From: Darksidea phi
Lineage: Eukaryota; Ascomycota; Dothideomycetes; Pleosporales; Lentitheciaceae
Assembly (NCBI GenBank): GCA_030770425.1
Contig: JASJFT010000121.1
Coordinates: 62,001-126,000 of the forward strand
Direction: 5' to 3'
Length of the DNA stretch: 64,000 nt
Below the pieces are notes generated by a model, which worked only from the letters and a program-made list of their open reading frames with translations, ran no database searches and was not told the origin of the DNA. The position numbers were made by a program, and so were the translations under genes. How positions within the stretch are numbered: position 1 is the first letter of the stretch; each line of letters begins with the position of its first letter. Shown piece after piece: positions 1-10,609 of this stretch.

Positions 1-2
1 GC

Positions 3-647
3 CCATTAGCATGCTGCACCGCTCCTCCTTATCCGAAAACGCCGATGCGGACCTACTCGTTTTCGGTGCTGCGGGTACTGTGTTCGATGGCATATTCCCC
101 GGATACTCTATTACGTGGTACCAATCCACCAACTTCGTTCTTCTGGTCCACAGTCAAAATGCAGACGCAGAATCGTGCGGGGTACGTTTGCCTGCGCTCC
201 GCTGATCCGCAGGACACGCCCATAATAAATTTCAATTTCTTCTCCGAGGGCGGAGACCACGATTTATAAGCCATGTTTGAAGGAATGCAATTCGTACTTG
301 ACGTATTTAACAGTACGCCCGCGCCCTATGGCCCTTTCACACAAATCGCGCCCAATTCGAATTTGGATATTAGACAAGCGATTCGAGATGAAGCGATTAG
401 TCATCACGCGACGAGCAGCTGTGTCATGGGGCCCGATGATGATGTACAGGGAAGTTGTGTGGATAAAAAGTTTAGGGTGCATGGGGTTGATGCGTTGAGA
501 GTCGTGGATGCGTCTGTGTTTCTCAGGGTGCCTGACGGTTTTCCGATTATGCCGACTTTTCTATTGAGCGAGAAGGCTTTTGATACGTTCTTGGAGGAAG
601 TAGGGGAAGGGTATAATGCGACGATGAGGAGCAGAAGGAAGCTATAG
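3..647 (+). pseudogene. GMC oxidoreductase, C-terminal part, broken
   Basis: This is the 3' end of a glucose-methanol-choline (FAD) oxidoreductase entering from the left edge. One frame (about 50-130) gives the family motif DLLVFGAAGTVFDGIFPGYS. The frame then shifts by one base near 130-145 to WSTVKMQTQNRAGYVCLRSA and TPIINFNFF. At 267-269 an in-frame TAA follows HDL, where family members read DLQA; this is a CAA-to-TAA change of RIP type. The frame then continues to 647 through the active-site region (HHATSSCVMG) and the C-terminal block (GFPIMPTFLLSEKAFDTF). Substrate cannot be told. With one frameshift and one nonsense change it is very probably dead. The rest of the gene lies outside the window. 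Confidence 0.85.
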
Positions 648-732
648 ACTAGAGACGGTGATGGGGGATATAAGAGAAGAGTAGAGGTAACAAGGTTGAA
701 GTTTAGTATTAAGATAAGGGGTTAAAGGAGCT

Positions 733-960
733 TTATTCAGTAAAACGGAATTTACCCTTGGCGTCAGGCGTGTCGGCGACGCAAACCCACTTGTCTTCCA
801 TCTATTGAGGTGCGAGACCCTTCAGGAGCTTGTTGTAGTCTGCGTATGTGAGGGGCAGACCCGAGTTTGCCGTGACTAGGTGCTCAATAGGGTGAAGCTC
901 AACCGTGATTTTCGTGTTGGGACCGGAAAGGAGATTTGGATGTATAGAAAAGGCAGCGAA
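733..960 (-). pseudogene. C-terminal fragment of an unrecognised protein
   Basis: On the minus strand, a frame reading KITVELHPIEHLVTANS and LTYADYNKLLKGLAPQ ends in TAG at 802-804. Directly after the stop the same frame continues for 22 codons (MEDKWVCVADTPDAKG and FRFTE) to a TAA at 733-735. The stop sits where a CAG would fit, so it looks like a C-to-T nonsense change in a once longer gene. The amino-acid composition looks protein-like, but I do not recognise the family, and the upstream part (960-1240) does not look coding. Confidence 0.35.
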
Positions 961-1407
961 AATGTAAAGGCCAAACGGGGAATATCGAGCTTGAAAAATT
1001 TGTTTGATCGCTGATGCGCACAGTAGGGCAGAGCGGGGTTGAGGAGGAGCGCAACGTGCCAAGGGTGCACAAAAGAAAGCGCGAGACGAAGTGCCAGGGA
1101 CGAGGGGGTGGTCAAGATCGCGCACAGGTTTGCGCCTTTCCTGAGGTAGTGTGGCGGTGAAATGTGTCGGGCGAGACGGCACGTCCAACATTCCCTGGCG
1201 CGATGTTTCTAAAAATAATTTACGCATACATTGTGCAACCATCTCTACTCATCACATCCGGGAAATATCCCGTACACTCGCAAGGCATAATAGCGGGGCT
1301 GTGACTTGTTGTCCCAAGGTTGCACCCAAGCGCAGGGCGAACATGTAGTCCGTATGCTAGATCGGCGACGCACATACGGTGCACTTGTTTTGTCCGATTA
1401 GCGTGCG

Positions 1408-1446
1408 TTGGACCGATCATTCTTTAAGCGGTTAGTACCTCTTCCT
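1408..1446 (+). repeat. Fragment duplicated from the 23-kb membrane-protein gene
   Basis: About 39 bp here match 23054-23092, the exon 1/intron 1 boundary of the membrane-protein gene starting at 23013. The 37-base core from the shared GGACC onward differs at four positions, all of them C-to-T or G-to-A in this copy. The frame still reads WTDHS, then runs into the donor-like GTTAG. Similarity stops on both sides. Confidence 0.6.
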
Positions 1447-1498
1447 CTGAGCGTGAGACTGACAGCCCCACGGATCTTTAGCAGCCAGCTCGATCGAT

Positions 1499-2019
1499 GT
1501 GTCAAACTCCAAGAATGGATTTGCCGTGGTGAAGAAGCCCCCTGCTGCAGCTCCGGTAAAGATCGATCGCACGCAAATCCCAAACGTTCAAGAGCCGACC
1601 ACTGTTATTGATGGCAATTCGCTCGCACCCGGCATTAGAATCGCTCTTCCGAAGACAGGCGCATCCAAGTCTGGTTTTTACCACCGTTTTCCATTATACC
1701 AGGTGGAACAGGAAGCATTGGCAGCAACATTCATCTTCCGGCACACATTCAATCTGGAATGAAGCTCTACGCTGCCAATTCGTCATACTTACGGTGTCCC
1801 AGCAGACTCACTGTCGATGTTGGCGTTCCCGGCGCAGCCAAGCTCACCGTCGAAGCTTTACTGAAGAAACAGCCTAAGGGAATCCCCTTCTGGATGGGGG
1901 CTTTCCCGGCGGAGCCATGATCGTATACGAAGTGTCCCGCCAGTTACCCGCGGTTGGGCACAGTGTCGATAGTCTCTTGCTAATCGACATTGCTCGCCTC
2001 GCACTAAGATTTTCCACTT
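1499..2019 (+). pseudogene. Relic of a polyketide synthase thioesterase domain
   Basis: Three frames in succession resemble the linker and thioesterase domain at the C terminus of fungal polyketide synthases. The first (1499-1680) is a proline/alanine-rich linker ending LPKTGASKS. The second (about 1690-1900) reads IIPGGTGSIGSNIHLP, then AAKLTVEALLKKQPKGIPF. The third (about 1900-2019) reads GGFPGGAMIVYEVSRQL and GHSVDSLLLID. Thioesterases normally carry GxSxG here; the nucleophilic serine is replaced (GFPGG). With two frameshifts and a lost serine the domain cannot be active. No ketosynthase or other PKS domain was found, so this is an isolated fragment. Confidence 0.6.
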
Positions 2020-3683
2020 GAGGATGGACCGACTAGATACAAGTATGCGTCTTAGGTACGGTATCTCAACTTGCTGTACTACGAAACGGTGATACGACAT
2101 TTCGAGAAATGCAAACTAGATACTTCTTGTCTAAGGCGATTGCAGGAGACTGCCCACATCAAGAGTATATGATAAAGGAGGGATGAGATGGTTGAATTCA
2201 TCTGTTGTGGTGCAGGCAGTATCTAGTCGTGAAGAGCAAAGGCTCGCGTTCATTTCCCGTACCCACAGCTATGCACACACATGTCGATATCTGTTCCGCG
2301 GGCATCACTAGTTCATTCGGACGTGGTTCTTGCTGGATAATGCAAATTGCTCCCTATCTTACGCGACCTCGACGCACTCAGAAGTAAACGCCTCATCCCC
2401 CGACCAGCCCTCAGTCGCCAGAATCAAGTCTTTTCCGCCCAGCCAATTTAATTCGAGACTTACACCTCTAGCTACACTGAGAACCAATTAGATCGCATGA
2501 TATATCTCTTGATGCGAAGCTCCTGAAGGCAGATTACGTAGTGCCAAGAGGTACCGTAGGCAAAGATGAAGATGCGAGTCGGACCCACTTGAACACTGAC
2601 AAATAGTAGTTCATATCATGTAGGTGATGCCTAAGCATACATATCGAAGGATACAAAAGGATCAATCTATCTACACACTCCGTCTCTTCAAATTATTGCT
2701 CTTGAACTTTCATTATAGCTACATTGTCTTCTTCCAAAAGCGTCATTTTCCTTCCTTGTTCACCAGTTTAGGCTTCCATTTTATTCGTACAAGAGAAAAC
2801 TCTAGCTTCGTGCTTTGTAGGCTGAGAGGGTTATAAACTCACTAATTCGACACGGCTGCCAGTCGTGAACCAACCACTGTTCGATGAAAGTACTCTTTAG
2901 GAATGCGGCTTTGTATAAGACATTGCGAATATATCTCAAAGTGAGCCATTTCAGGGTTAAACCAGGCTACACGATCGCCCTCGATCAGGCAGTTCGAACA
3001 TGTGCAGGCTCACCCTGACTTCCTTGACGCAGTTTTGCTTTCGGGGCAACACTGAATTGCGCTCTCAGCGCTTAACATGCATGCGCCCCGATCAATACAG
3101 ACATCCAACTGAAATGCTTGTGTCCCGCGCTGTAGACGCATTCTCCGGACGAACCAGTGGCCGACACCAGGCGGAGTGCTGCGGAAACAAGGCTTAGGCA
3201 CCCCATTGTTTCAGGTTGAAGAAGTTCCGGAAATGTAGTTTGAGGCTGAGGATGTCAGCCTTGCGCCCGTATTTGTCTCCTACCAAAAGAAATGCAGGAG
3301 GAATATTAGTGTGGTCGTGCCGCACGGCGTAAGCAAAACCGGCGCTTACGCGACTACCTGATTTGAACAGCCTCCACACCAACACGAGACATTGTGGCGC
3401 CGAGCAAATCATGATGTTATTCAGCCCTGTGTTCGTTTGGCAATGGGGCGGCGGTGTGCACTCCCACGCAGCCACGCGAAGGATTCGAGAGGCAATATGC
3501 TCCTCTCGCCCACCCACACTTTCACAAGCGCTTCTTCAATCCCCACACATCTAGTTATGAGATGCATCGGATCTCTTCCACGTCTTTTTCTGCTACGATT
3601 CTGTCCTTAATCAAATTTATAGTTTAGTCCGTCTCTATATTCCCCTTCGGTTTACCCCCGACAACCCAGATTAAGCAGCAATC
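2020..3683. other. Intergenic, no supported gene
   Basis: Only short open frames without recognisable motifs. A minus-strand frame at 3194-3517 has a mildly protein-like end but no family I can name. Composition is ordinary to slightly AT-rich. The last part is presumably the promoter of the gene starting at 3684. Confidence 0.5.
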
Positions 3684-5337
3684 ATGGGGAACACTACTTC
3701 AACCTTTGACATCGGAAGATCGTGCAAAGCAATTAATGAGTCATTTAACGTCTCCGACTGCCTGCCTAGCTTCATTCGCGACTCTAGCAACCACGTCATA
3801 GGCGTATCCTCCCTCGGGGGCATCCCAAGGGGCGAGATGCAAACCGAACCCGATGTAGCGGGAATAGGAGTAAGTACCTTTGATGCTAGCTGTAGTATCG
3901 ACTTTCTCAGTATAGAAGCGCTAAAACATGGGGTACAGGTTCTGTTAGCATTCATAATACCCAGCGTTATCGCGCTCGCTATCGGAGCCCTCCTGGCGAT
4001 TCGACCAATCAACGATCAAATACTACCTAAAATGTAAGATCCGTATTCCGGGTGCAATATTGCGCGACAATCTAGACTAACCACCTCATGTGTATAGACT
4101 CCAGATCCAGTTCATTAAGCGCATTGCACCAGCACACTCCCAACGCCGAAGATTACAGTACAAAGGTCCTCCCCAGATTTTCCACTGCCGTCATCCCCGA
4201 AACTACTTCAACAACAAGGGAAGCGACTACGTAACCCAATCTCATCCCTCCACCGAGGGATTTAACTTGCGGTTCCATCGACGAAATCACTCAGAACATC
4301 ACGCACCGCCACACAGTCCATATCCGACCAACACCTTCACTGGAGGTTCGAATTCTGGCGACATCGAAAGCATGAACTCCTTCAAATCGCATCCAATGGA
4401 AACCATTCCCCCTCCCAGCCCCACCTACCCGGCAGACGACGACGCTCTAGACCCCGTGGAGGGCAAACCCGCCTCAGAAAGAATCTACGATATGCTCCAA
4501 GCAGCGCTCCAATCCATCACCGACTCGCAGGCCCTCCTCTCGCTCGCCCTCAACATCTCCTTCCGTATTCAGAGCAAATGCGGTATGTCACTCTACCACT
4601 TCCGCCTCGCGGTCAACATAACAGAGGTCGCTTGTGCCAATGCCTTCCTCTCCATTCTCCTAATTCGGGACTACTGGAAGGCGCCCGTATCTGCTATCCT
4701 AAGACTCCTCGTTCTTGGGATCGACATCTGGTTGATATACGATGTACTGAATGTGCAGCGCGGCATTGGGTATACGGCTGAAGTACTACCCCCACCTGAA
4801 AGAAGCGATAGTTTGATTTTGATGAAGGCTTTTTGCTTTCTAGACAAGAATATGGCGGAGACTGTATTTGGGAATCATACCAATGCTTCCTTGGCTAATA
4901 GTACGAGTCAGTTTTCCGCTGCTGTATTAACTAATTCGACGACGCAGAGGTCCTTGCTCACGCAAGAAGAGTACGGCGTTGTTGGGGCTCTAGACTATAA
5001 GAGCAATCCGCGAGAGTGGGCTATTGTGCTTGTACTTTGGCTTAGTTTCGCTCTTGCGCTTCTTTACGGACTTGTTCGGCGCGTGAGGAGCAGGACTGGA
5101 TATGGTTTGAGAGACATCTTTTTCTACACCTATTCGGTGGCTACTTGGTGCTTTTGTTTCGTTGTTTTGTGCTCTAACGCGTTGTATATATTTGCTCTGC
5201 GACGCTGGGTCGGTGACTCTGGCTGGTTCGGCGGCGTATCCGAGAATTACGTAGGGTTTGGGCAGTGGATGGCTATTACAGCCATGGTGGGGATAGCTTT
5301 TGCGTTTTTCGATAAACTGAAGGTACGAGAGGGATAG
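3684..5337 (+). CDS. Multi-pass membrane protein, uncharacterised fungal family
   Basis: Proposed as two exons, 3684-4033 and 4098-5337, joined by a 64-nt intron with donor GTAAGAT, branch point GACTAAC and acceptor TATAG. The join keeps one frame and gives 529 residues. The N-terminal 80 residues are cysteine-containing and probably extracellular (PDVAGIGV motif). A first membrane segment lies near residues 84-107 (VLLAFIIPSVIALAIGALLA). A long polar, His/Pro-rich loop of about 100 residues follows, then about five more hydrophobic segments in the second half and an N-glycosylation-rich loop (NHTNAS, NSTTQ) between them. Function is unknown. A GTAAGT at 3870 could suggest another intron, but splicing it would destroy the first membrane segment. 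Confidence 0.7.
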
Positions 5338-5606
5338 ATTTCTAGCTTCCCGCATCCTTCAAAGGTTGTCTATAGCATTCCAGCACGCATAATGCACCGA
5401 GATCCAACTTCATTTACCCACCACGCCCCCGCCACCAACCGCCCAAATAACTCTCCGTCTCTATTCTCAGACCCTCTCTCAACAGGTCTTCATATTAAAA
5501 TTGCCCTCCGATCGTCCTGATACTCCATCCACCTTTTGCTCTGATGTGTAATCGAAAAGTTGAAGTCAATTCGCTCTATACGTCCGAAGCCGCATTTCCC
5601 ATACCA

Positions 5607-5716
5607 AATGAGTAGCAGCCATCGCGTCGTCAAACTCGTGGAATAACCCAAAAAGGTGACACAAAAAGGCATTTCGTCCCGAATCGTTGAAACGCAAAAA
5701 GGTTGTTGGTTGCGGT
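5607..5716 (-). repeat. Dispersed ~90-bp repeat, copy 1
   Basis: On the minus strand this matches the copy at 59095-59181 over nearly its full length (core GGGACGAAATGCCTTTTTGT, then TTCCACGAGTTTGACGACGC). With the 11341 copy it also shares an upstream extension (CAACAACCTT then TTGCGTTTCAA). There is no convincing coding potential. About 300 bp to the right (5717-6020) is AT-rich sequence without a gene. Confidence 0.75.
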
Positions 5717-6020
5717 CATTGCCTGTGATTGCCTGAGGCTCACGTCACGGCATGACTGCGAGGGCAACGGCCCGAGCCTCATGAAAGAGGGCGTGGCGCG
5801 TGGGATAAGATATATTCTATTCTATAATATTAATCCAGGTTAATATAAATATCCAAGAAGGAAAATGGATAATACTGGGTGTCCAAAATTGGTATTTAAA
5901 AGTTAAAGCTTTGGCTAAATATAGATCTTCGGGTAGTACGGTACAGGATCTCTAATGTCGCTTCTCAGGCTAGGTGGGTCACTTCGCTCAGTCGCTGAGG
6001 GATTGCCTTGTCGCTAAGCT

Positions 6021-6654
6021 TCAGAGCTCTGAAAGCTCCTCTCTCCGACAAGGGCCTTCGTGAAGGATCGTGTGCTCAGGAGCAATATTGTCTTTCATTC
6101 GAATCTGTAAGGCGATTGTCGTATCGCTGCTTGGATATCGCGTGATATGGCCTTGCTTGCTCGCCGATGCGATGTCGGCAGCAACGATGAGGCCATACTT
6201 GCCGCCGTAGATGGTTGCGTGTTCATGGGAATCTGGTAGCGAAACAACTGCTACACCGGAGGTAAAGGCAACGTATCTGTGAGTTCATGAGCAAATTGAA
6301 GTAGGTGCGCAAGGCGTGCGTTCCAAAGGCAGGTGTGACGTACTGCACAGATGGAGCATTATGCAAACCTCCATCAAACTTGGGCGGCAAGATAGTAAAA
6401 GTCAGATTGGTCAGATCGCCCAATTGCTGCGACATGGTTCCCGCAGTTCCCGGATCGGTGGAAACGTCGAAGGGCTTCTTGATCTGCCAGCACTCAATGG
6501 TCGACCTGCCATTCGCGGCGCCTATCGCAGTAAGATTGAAGTGGGTGGTCGTCTGAGCCGCAGCGGTTGGGATCAAGGAATGCAGGAGTAGGACAAGGCC
6601 GACGAAGAAGAGCACCGTCATGTGACGCAGGCCTCTGGAAGCGAAACGAAACAT
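6021..6654 (-). CDS. Small secreted protein of an ascomycete family
   Basis: Two exons on the minus strand, 6654-6344 and 6276-6021, separated by a 67-nt intron (donor GTACGT, acceptor CTCACAG), give 188 residues. The N terminus is a signal peptide (hydrophobic MTVLFFVGLVLLLHSLIPTA followed by AAAQ). The mature protein begins HFNLTAIGAANGRSTIECW and includes PPKFDGGLHNAPSVQY, SGVAVVSLPDS, YGGKYGLIVAADIAS and a C-terminal EHTILHEGPC. These blocks are those of a common uncharacterised family of secreted ascomycete proteins with a probable beta-sandwich or cupin-like fold; I know no proven function. Reading through the intron would give a shorter product that loses the conserved C-terminal half, which supports the splice model. 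Confidence 0.82.
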
Positions 6655-6681
6655 TGTGTACTGAAATGGTAGGGTGTAGAA

Positions 6682-7488
6682 CTAGGAGGAGCAAATAAGT
6701 CGCGGTGAAGATGTCGCAGCCGGAGTACCGAGGTTAGTCAAGGAGGCGGGTCGGGGCGGCGACCGAGGAATCACGTGCCGCGCTGGAGATACCCCCGACG
6801 CTCTGCGCCACCAAATATTAAAGTCCCCAGTCTCCATACCCGTCCTACTTGTTTCAATGCCCCCTTTAACATCCGTCATCTCATGAATCGCACTCTTCCC
6901 AGACTCGTCAAACGGCGCCATAGCCGCCGCCGCAACGGTGGTTTTCTCCCTGTTGTCGTACATTTGGAAGTAACCACCCGCAGCATCCCGGACCTTACTT
7001 TCCCACGGCGTCGACTCGGTCAAATAGGTACTTGACCTGTTCAAACAGCCAGTCGAAGTGCTCGTCGTCGTCCTTCCATCAGCCCTTCTCGAGCGAGTCC
7101 ACCGGTTGGACTAGGAAGTCGATGCCGCCCTTGTTGAGCCAGGACGAGTCGATGTGCCTCTTGAGCGGAAAAACGCCCCGGAAATTTTTTTTAGCGATCG
7201 CAGATATCGGTCTAATTAGTTAGTCCGATAAGCGAGGAGTCCGTGCGGGATATCACATGACGGCAATACTTGGGCCTGCCAAGCCGGCAAAGCATCGGGG
7301 TCCGTCAGGCTGAAGCCCTTCACACGCGCGTAACACGCGAACGACAACACGACCGTTCTCCCCCATCCAGCCGCTACCCACCGTTTAATCTTTACCCACC
7401 CGTAGCCGAGCTTCAGTCCACCATCCTTGCGAAATCCAAAAGGCCTTTGGCACTGCGGTATGTAGATGTTGTCGGCTTCATAGCCCAC
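6682..7488 (-). pseudogene. Possible decayed coding region, unidentified
   Basis: Minus-strand frames look protein-like but are broken. One at 7488-7216 reads GFRKDGGLKLGYGWVKIKRW. A stretch near 7185-7025 reads SSWLNKGGIDFLVQPVDS and, after a stop, EHFDWLFEQVKYLFDRVDA. Another (7044-6760) continues KVRDAAGGYFQMYDNREK. The pieces could be one gene with two frame breaks and a nonsense codon. I do not recognise the family and found no set of introns that joins them. Confidence 0.3.
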
Positions 7489-8732
7489 GCGCTGGCCATC
7501 TGCGCGTCATTGGGGTGATACTCAGATAGACACGCGTAGTTTGGACAACGGCGAGGCTAGCGGTTCACGAGGCAGCTGGGTGCTGCTGCGGCTGCAATAG
7601 AGTCGGGGCTGCTGCTCTTTGTGACCGACGAGACCAAAGCTGAGCCTCCCCTGTTGTTACACTGTTGCGAGACGGATATTTCTTTTCGTAAGTTGTGTTG
7701 AGCTGGGTAGGTAGAAGCATCGATCAGGTTGCTCTTATGCGGAACCCCCGTGTTGGCTTATTCCACATTCAACGCTACGTTTGGCCGTCAAGTGTTTAAC
7801 CTGCTCACCTTCTCGTCCTCTCATTCATCGCCATCATCAGCGCCACCTCAATTGAGTCCGCCTTAACCGTATGCCACTCAGGTCCGACCATTGTGATTCC
7901 TAGTAGATACGCCTCGTGCTATTCTGCTGTTATTTATTAGAATTTCTGCTCTTATCCTTTATTGAGCTTAATCCTTCTAGTACTGTCATCGTTTGCTATA
8001 CGTAGAAGTCTCTAATTATAGTTCCAATAACTCCCTCGATTACCAGAAAATATTCTAGCCACCTCTATATTTACTACGTTCTCCACTGTTCTCTCCCTAA
8101 TAAAGCTTGTATTGAGTACTAGCTACCCGTTGTTTTCGCAGTCTGCAGCCCTAGCGCTTATGATTCACAAAGAAGACGTTCTCGAAGGCGTAGTCCTCAA
8201 CCCTTCCGGGTTACCGCTAGTTGCGACGCACGCCCGTGTCTATGTAGAGAAAGGGGGTGGGAGATGGAGATATCGAGTTGCGCGCAGAGAGAGCCGATCG
8301 TCTCTTAGAGATCAGCATTCTGCTCTTAAGCTATTTCTCAATCGCCGCAGGTCGCTTCTAGCGCTCTCAACGATACTGCCCCAGCTCGCGATAGCGCCGC
8401 TCCGCCGGGTTTTCTCTTTCAAGCTCACGATAAGCTTCGCTACTTCGTCTAGACCACCAGTGCTTTCTGTTCCACCTGTTCGCTCCGGTGACTCGGACAC
8501 GCGTCCAGCCGCGGTGGCGCATCTTATCATGCCCCAATTGCAGCGCGTTCGAATGCCCTTCGTCTTGAGACAATTGCGATCCTATCGTACGAGTTCTTAG
8601 CGACTGCTGAGCCTCGAGCACCTTCGCGCTTGGCTTCCTTGTGCGTCCTCTGGACGGAGCAGGAGGTGGAACCGACCCGCTTGTCGCATCCTATATAGGC
8701 CAAAGTAGGAACACTGTAAAAACTTAGAGATA
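7489..8732. other. Intergenic to the transposon edge
   Basis: No supported gene. 7780-8110 is CT/AT-rich. 8110-8690 has ordinary GC content and some long open frames on both strands; it could be old transposon flank, but no transposase motif or terminal repeat is visible in it. Confidence 0.4.
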
Positions 8733-8787
8733 ACGTGTTTTATAAGCGAGCGGCGAATATAAGCGAGCGGCGAACCCTACCAACTTT
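8733..8787 (+). repeat. Left terminal inverted repeat of the pogo-type element
   Basis: 55 bp, matching 10543-10597 in inverted orientation. It contains two tandem 17-bp subunits that are likely transposase-binding sites. Confidence 0.88.
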
Positions 8788-8813
8788 TCGCGACGCGTTA
8801 CCTATCAACTCTC

Positions 8814-10475
8814 ATGGCTCAACCAACTACTATTCGATTGCCCTGCAACGAAGCAGATATCTCCCTAGCCATCTCAGCTATCGATGGAAATCAGATTGAA
8901 AGCGTTAATCGCGCTGCAGCAACGTTCAACGTCTCTGAAACGACACTCCGCCGCCGACGCGCTGGAATCGCTGCGCGACGCGATTCCCAGCCCAAATCAA
9001 AGAAGCTTTCTGAGCTAGAGGAGGAGGTGATTGTTAGCTATATACTCGAGCTAGATTCGCGAGGATTTGCCCCCATACTAGAGGCTGTACGAGATATGGC
9101 GAATAGACTGCTTACTACGCGCGGCGCTGAGCAGGTGGGCAAGCTGTGGCCTAGGAACTTCGTCCAGCGAACTAATAGCGTTAAAATACGATTTAATTGA
9201 CCCTACGATCGACAGCGAGCTCTCTACGAGGATCCTGATATTATTCGAACCTAGTTTGACCGAGTAGCGCGTACTAGGGCTGCCTAGGGTATTACTAATT
9301 AGAATATCTATAACTTCGACGAAGCTAGCTTCCTAATAGGCAAGATAACACCGCGACTAGTCGTTACTGGCTTAGAGAGACGCGGGCAGGCTAAAGCTAT
9401 CTAGCTAGGTAATCGCGAGTAGGTTACTATAATATAAGGAATTAACGCTACTAGGTGGACTATTCTACCCTTTATTATCTTCGCTGGCAAGTACTACCTC
9501 TCTATCTAGTACGAGAGCGATATACTAGACGATTAGGCTATCGCTGTTAGTAAGAATAGCTGGACGAATAATAATCTAGGAGTTACCTGGCTGAAGTACT
9601 TTATTAGGTATACGGCAGCTCGTAGAGTAGGCGCGCGCTAGCTACTAATTCTTAATAGCTATAGTAGTTATATCTCGAACGAATTCTAGGACCTCTATAA
9701 GGAGAATAATATCTACGCTCTCTATATACTAGCTTATTCGTTACACCTCCTATAGCCGCTTGATATAGGCTATTTCTCGCTGTTGAAGCGCGTGTATAGG
9801 GACTAGACCAATAGCCTAATTCGCGATTATATCTACTATATCACGAAGCTTAAATTCCTACCCGCCTTCCGCGCAGCCTATAATAAGGCTATTACAGAGA
9901 AGAATATCTACGCGAGCTTTCGAGGCGCTGGCCTAGTTCTATACGATTCAGAGGTAGTAATCTCGAAGCTCGATATTAAGCTGAGGACGCCGTCGCCAGC
10001 AGCCCTACTAGAGGCTGTATAGGAGGCTAGAACACCAAGTAACGCGCGCGAAGTAGAGGCTTAATCAACGTTGATTCGTGAGCGCGTACGTAGGCACAAG
10101 AGCTCGTCGCCTGCTTCTGTTATTATAGCTATCAATTAGCTGAGTAAAGGCGCTGAGGTGTTGGCTCATGAAGCTGTATTCATGCGCGAACGAATCGCGA
10201 GCCTAGAGAAGGCGAGCCTAGAGAAGGCAATCGAGGCCGCCACAACGCGCAGAAAGCGTAAAAAGAAGAGGATCCAGAAGCAGGGCGTCCTAACTAAGGC
10301 AGAGGGGGAGGCTATTATTGTTCAAAAGGCTGCTGAGCAGCAGCAAGAGAACGAAAGACGTCAAGTTGCTGCGCAATCAGGTGTGAGCCGACAGGCTTCA
10401 GCGCGCTGCACGCGCTGCAGAGAACCTGGGCATAACTCACGAACGTGTAAGAAGGCTACTGTAGATACTGCTTGA
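8814..10475 (+). pseudogene. Pogo/Fot-type transposase, RIP-damaged
   Basis: One frame runs from ATG 8814 to TGA 10475 (553 codons) but is cut by many in-frame TAG/TAA codons between about 9200 and 10100. The N-terminal 128 residues are open: a psq-type helix-turn-helix (AAATFNVSETTLRRRR) then a CENP-B-type DNA-binding region (SELEEEVIVSYILELDSRGF). The damaged middle still reads as a DDE_1 catalytic domain (NFDEASFLIGK, KYYLSI, LDIGYFSLLKR, KLKFLPAFRAA). The open C terminus has coiled-coil and basic stretches and ends in a CCHC knuckle (CTRCREPGHNSRTC). The stops are TAG/TAA where Trp or Gln is expected. The ends have normal composition; only the middle is TA-rich. Confidence 0.85.
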
Positions 10476-10542
10476 TCTATTACTAGTACTATTTCAATAG
10501 AATTCTGATGCGTTGTTGAACTACGTGGCTTTTTAGGTGTAG

Positions 10543-10597
10543 AAAGTTGGTAGGGTTCGCCGCTCGCTTATATTCGCCGCTCGCTTATAAAACACGT
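10543..10597 (-). repeat. Right terminal inverted repeat of the pogo-type element
   Basis: Inverted match to 8733-8787, followed by the TA target duplication at 10598-10599. Confidence 0.88.
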
Positions 10598-10609
10598 TAT
10601 TATGTTCTA

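Larger units (their letters stand above)
8733..10597 (+). mobile_element. Complete pogo/Fot-type DNA transposon, 1865 bp
   Basis: The element is bounded by perfect or nearly perfect 55-bp terminal inverted repeats (8733-8787 and 10543-10597) starting ACGTGTTTTATAAGCGAG and flanked by TA on both sides (8731-8732, 10598-10599), as expected for a TA target-site duplication of the Tc1/mariner/pogo superfamily. Each terminal repeat contains two direct copies of a 17-bp unit (TATAAGCGAGCGGCGAA). A single transposase frame spans almost the whole interior. The middle is full of stop codons, so the copy is dead, but both ends look intact and could still be recognised by a related active transposase. 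Confidence 0.9.

Noticed and set aside
802..1242. The whole 146-codon minus frame as a gene
   Set aside because: Only the last part looks coding; the upstream part is Pro/Arg-rich and unlike a protein domain.
3870..3910. GTAAGT...CTCAG, a possible 41-nt intron in the membrane-protein gene
   Set aside because: Splicing would put the first membrane segment out of frame; the unspliced frame is clearly better.
8112..8600. A 162-codon plus-strand open frame
   Set aside because: Arg/Ser-rich composition, overlapping long minus-strand frames, no motif; probably chance in GC-richer sequence next to the transposon.
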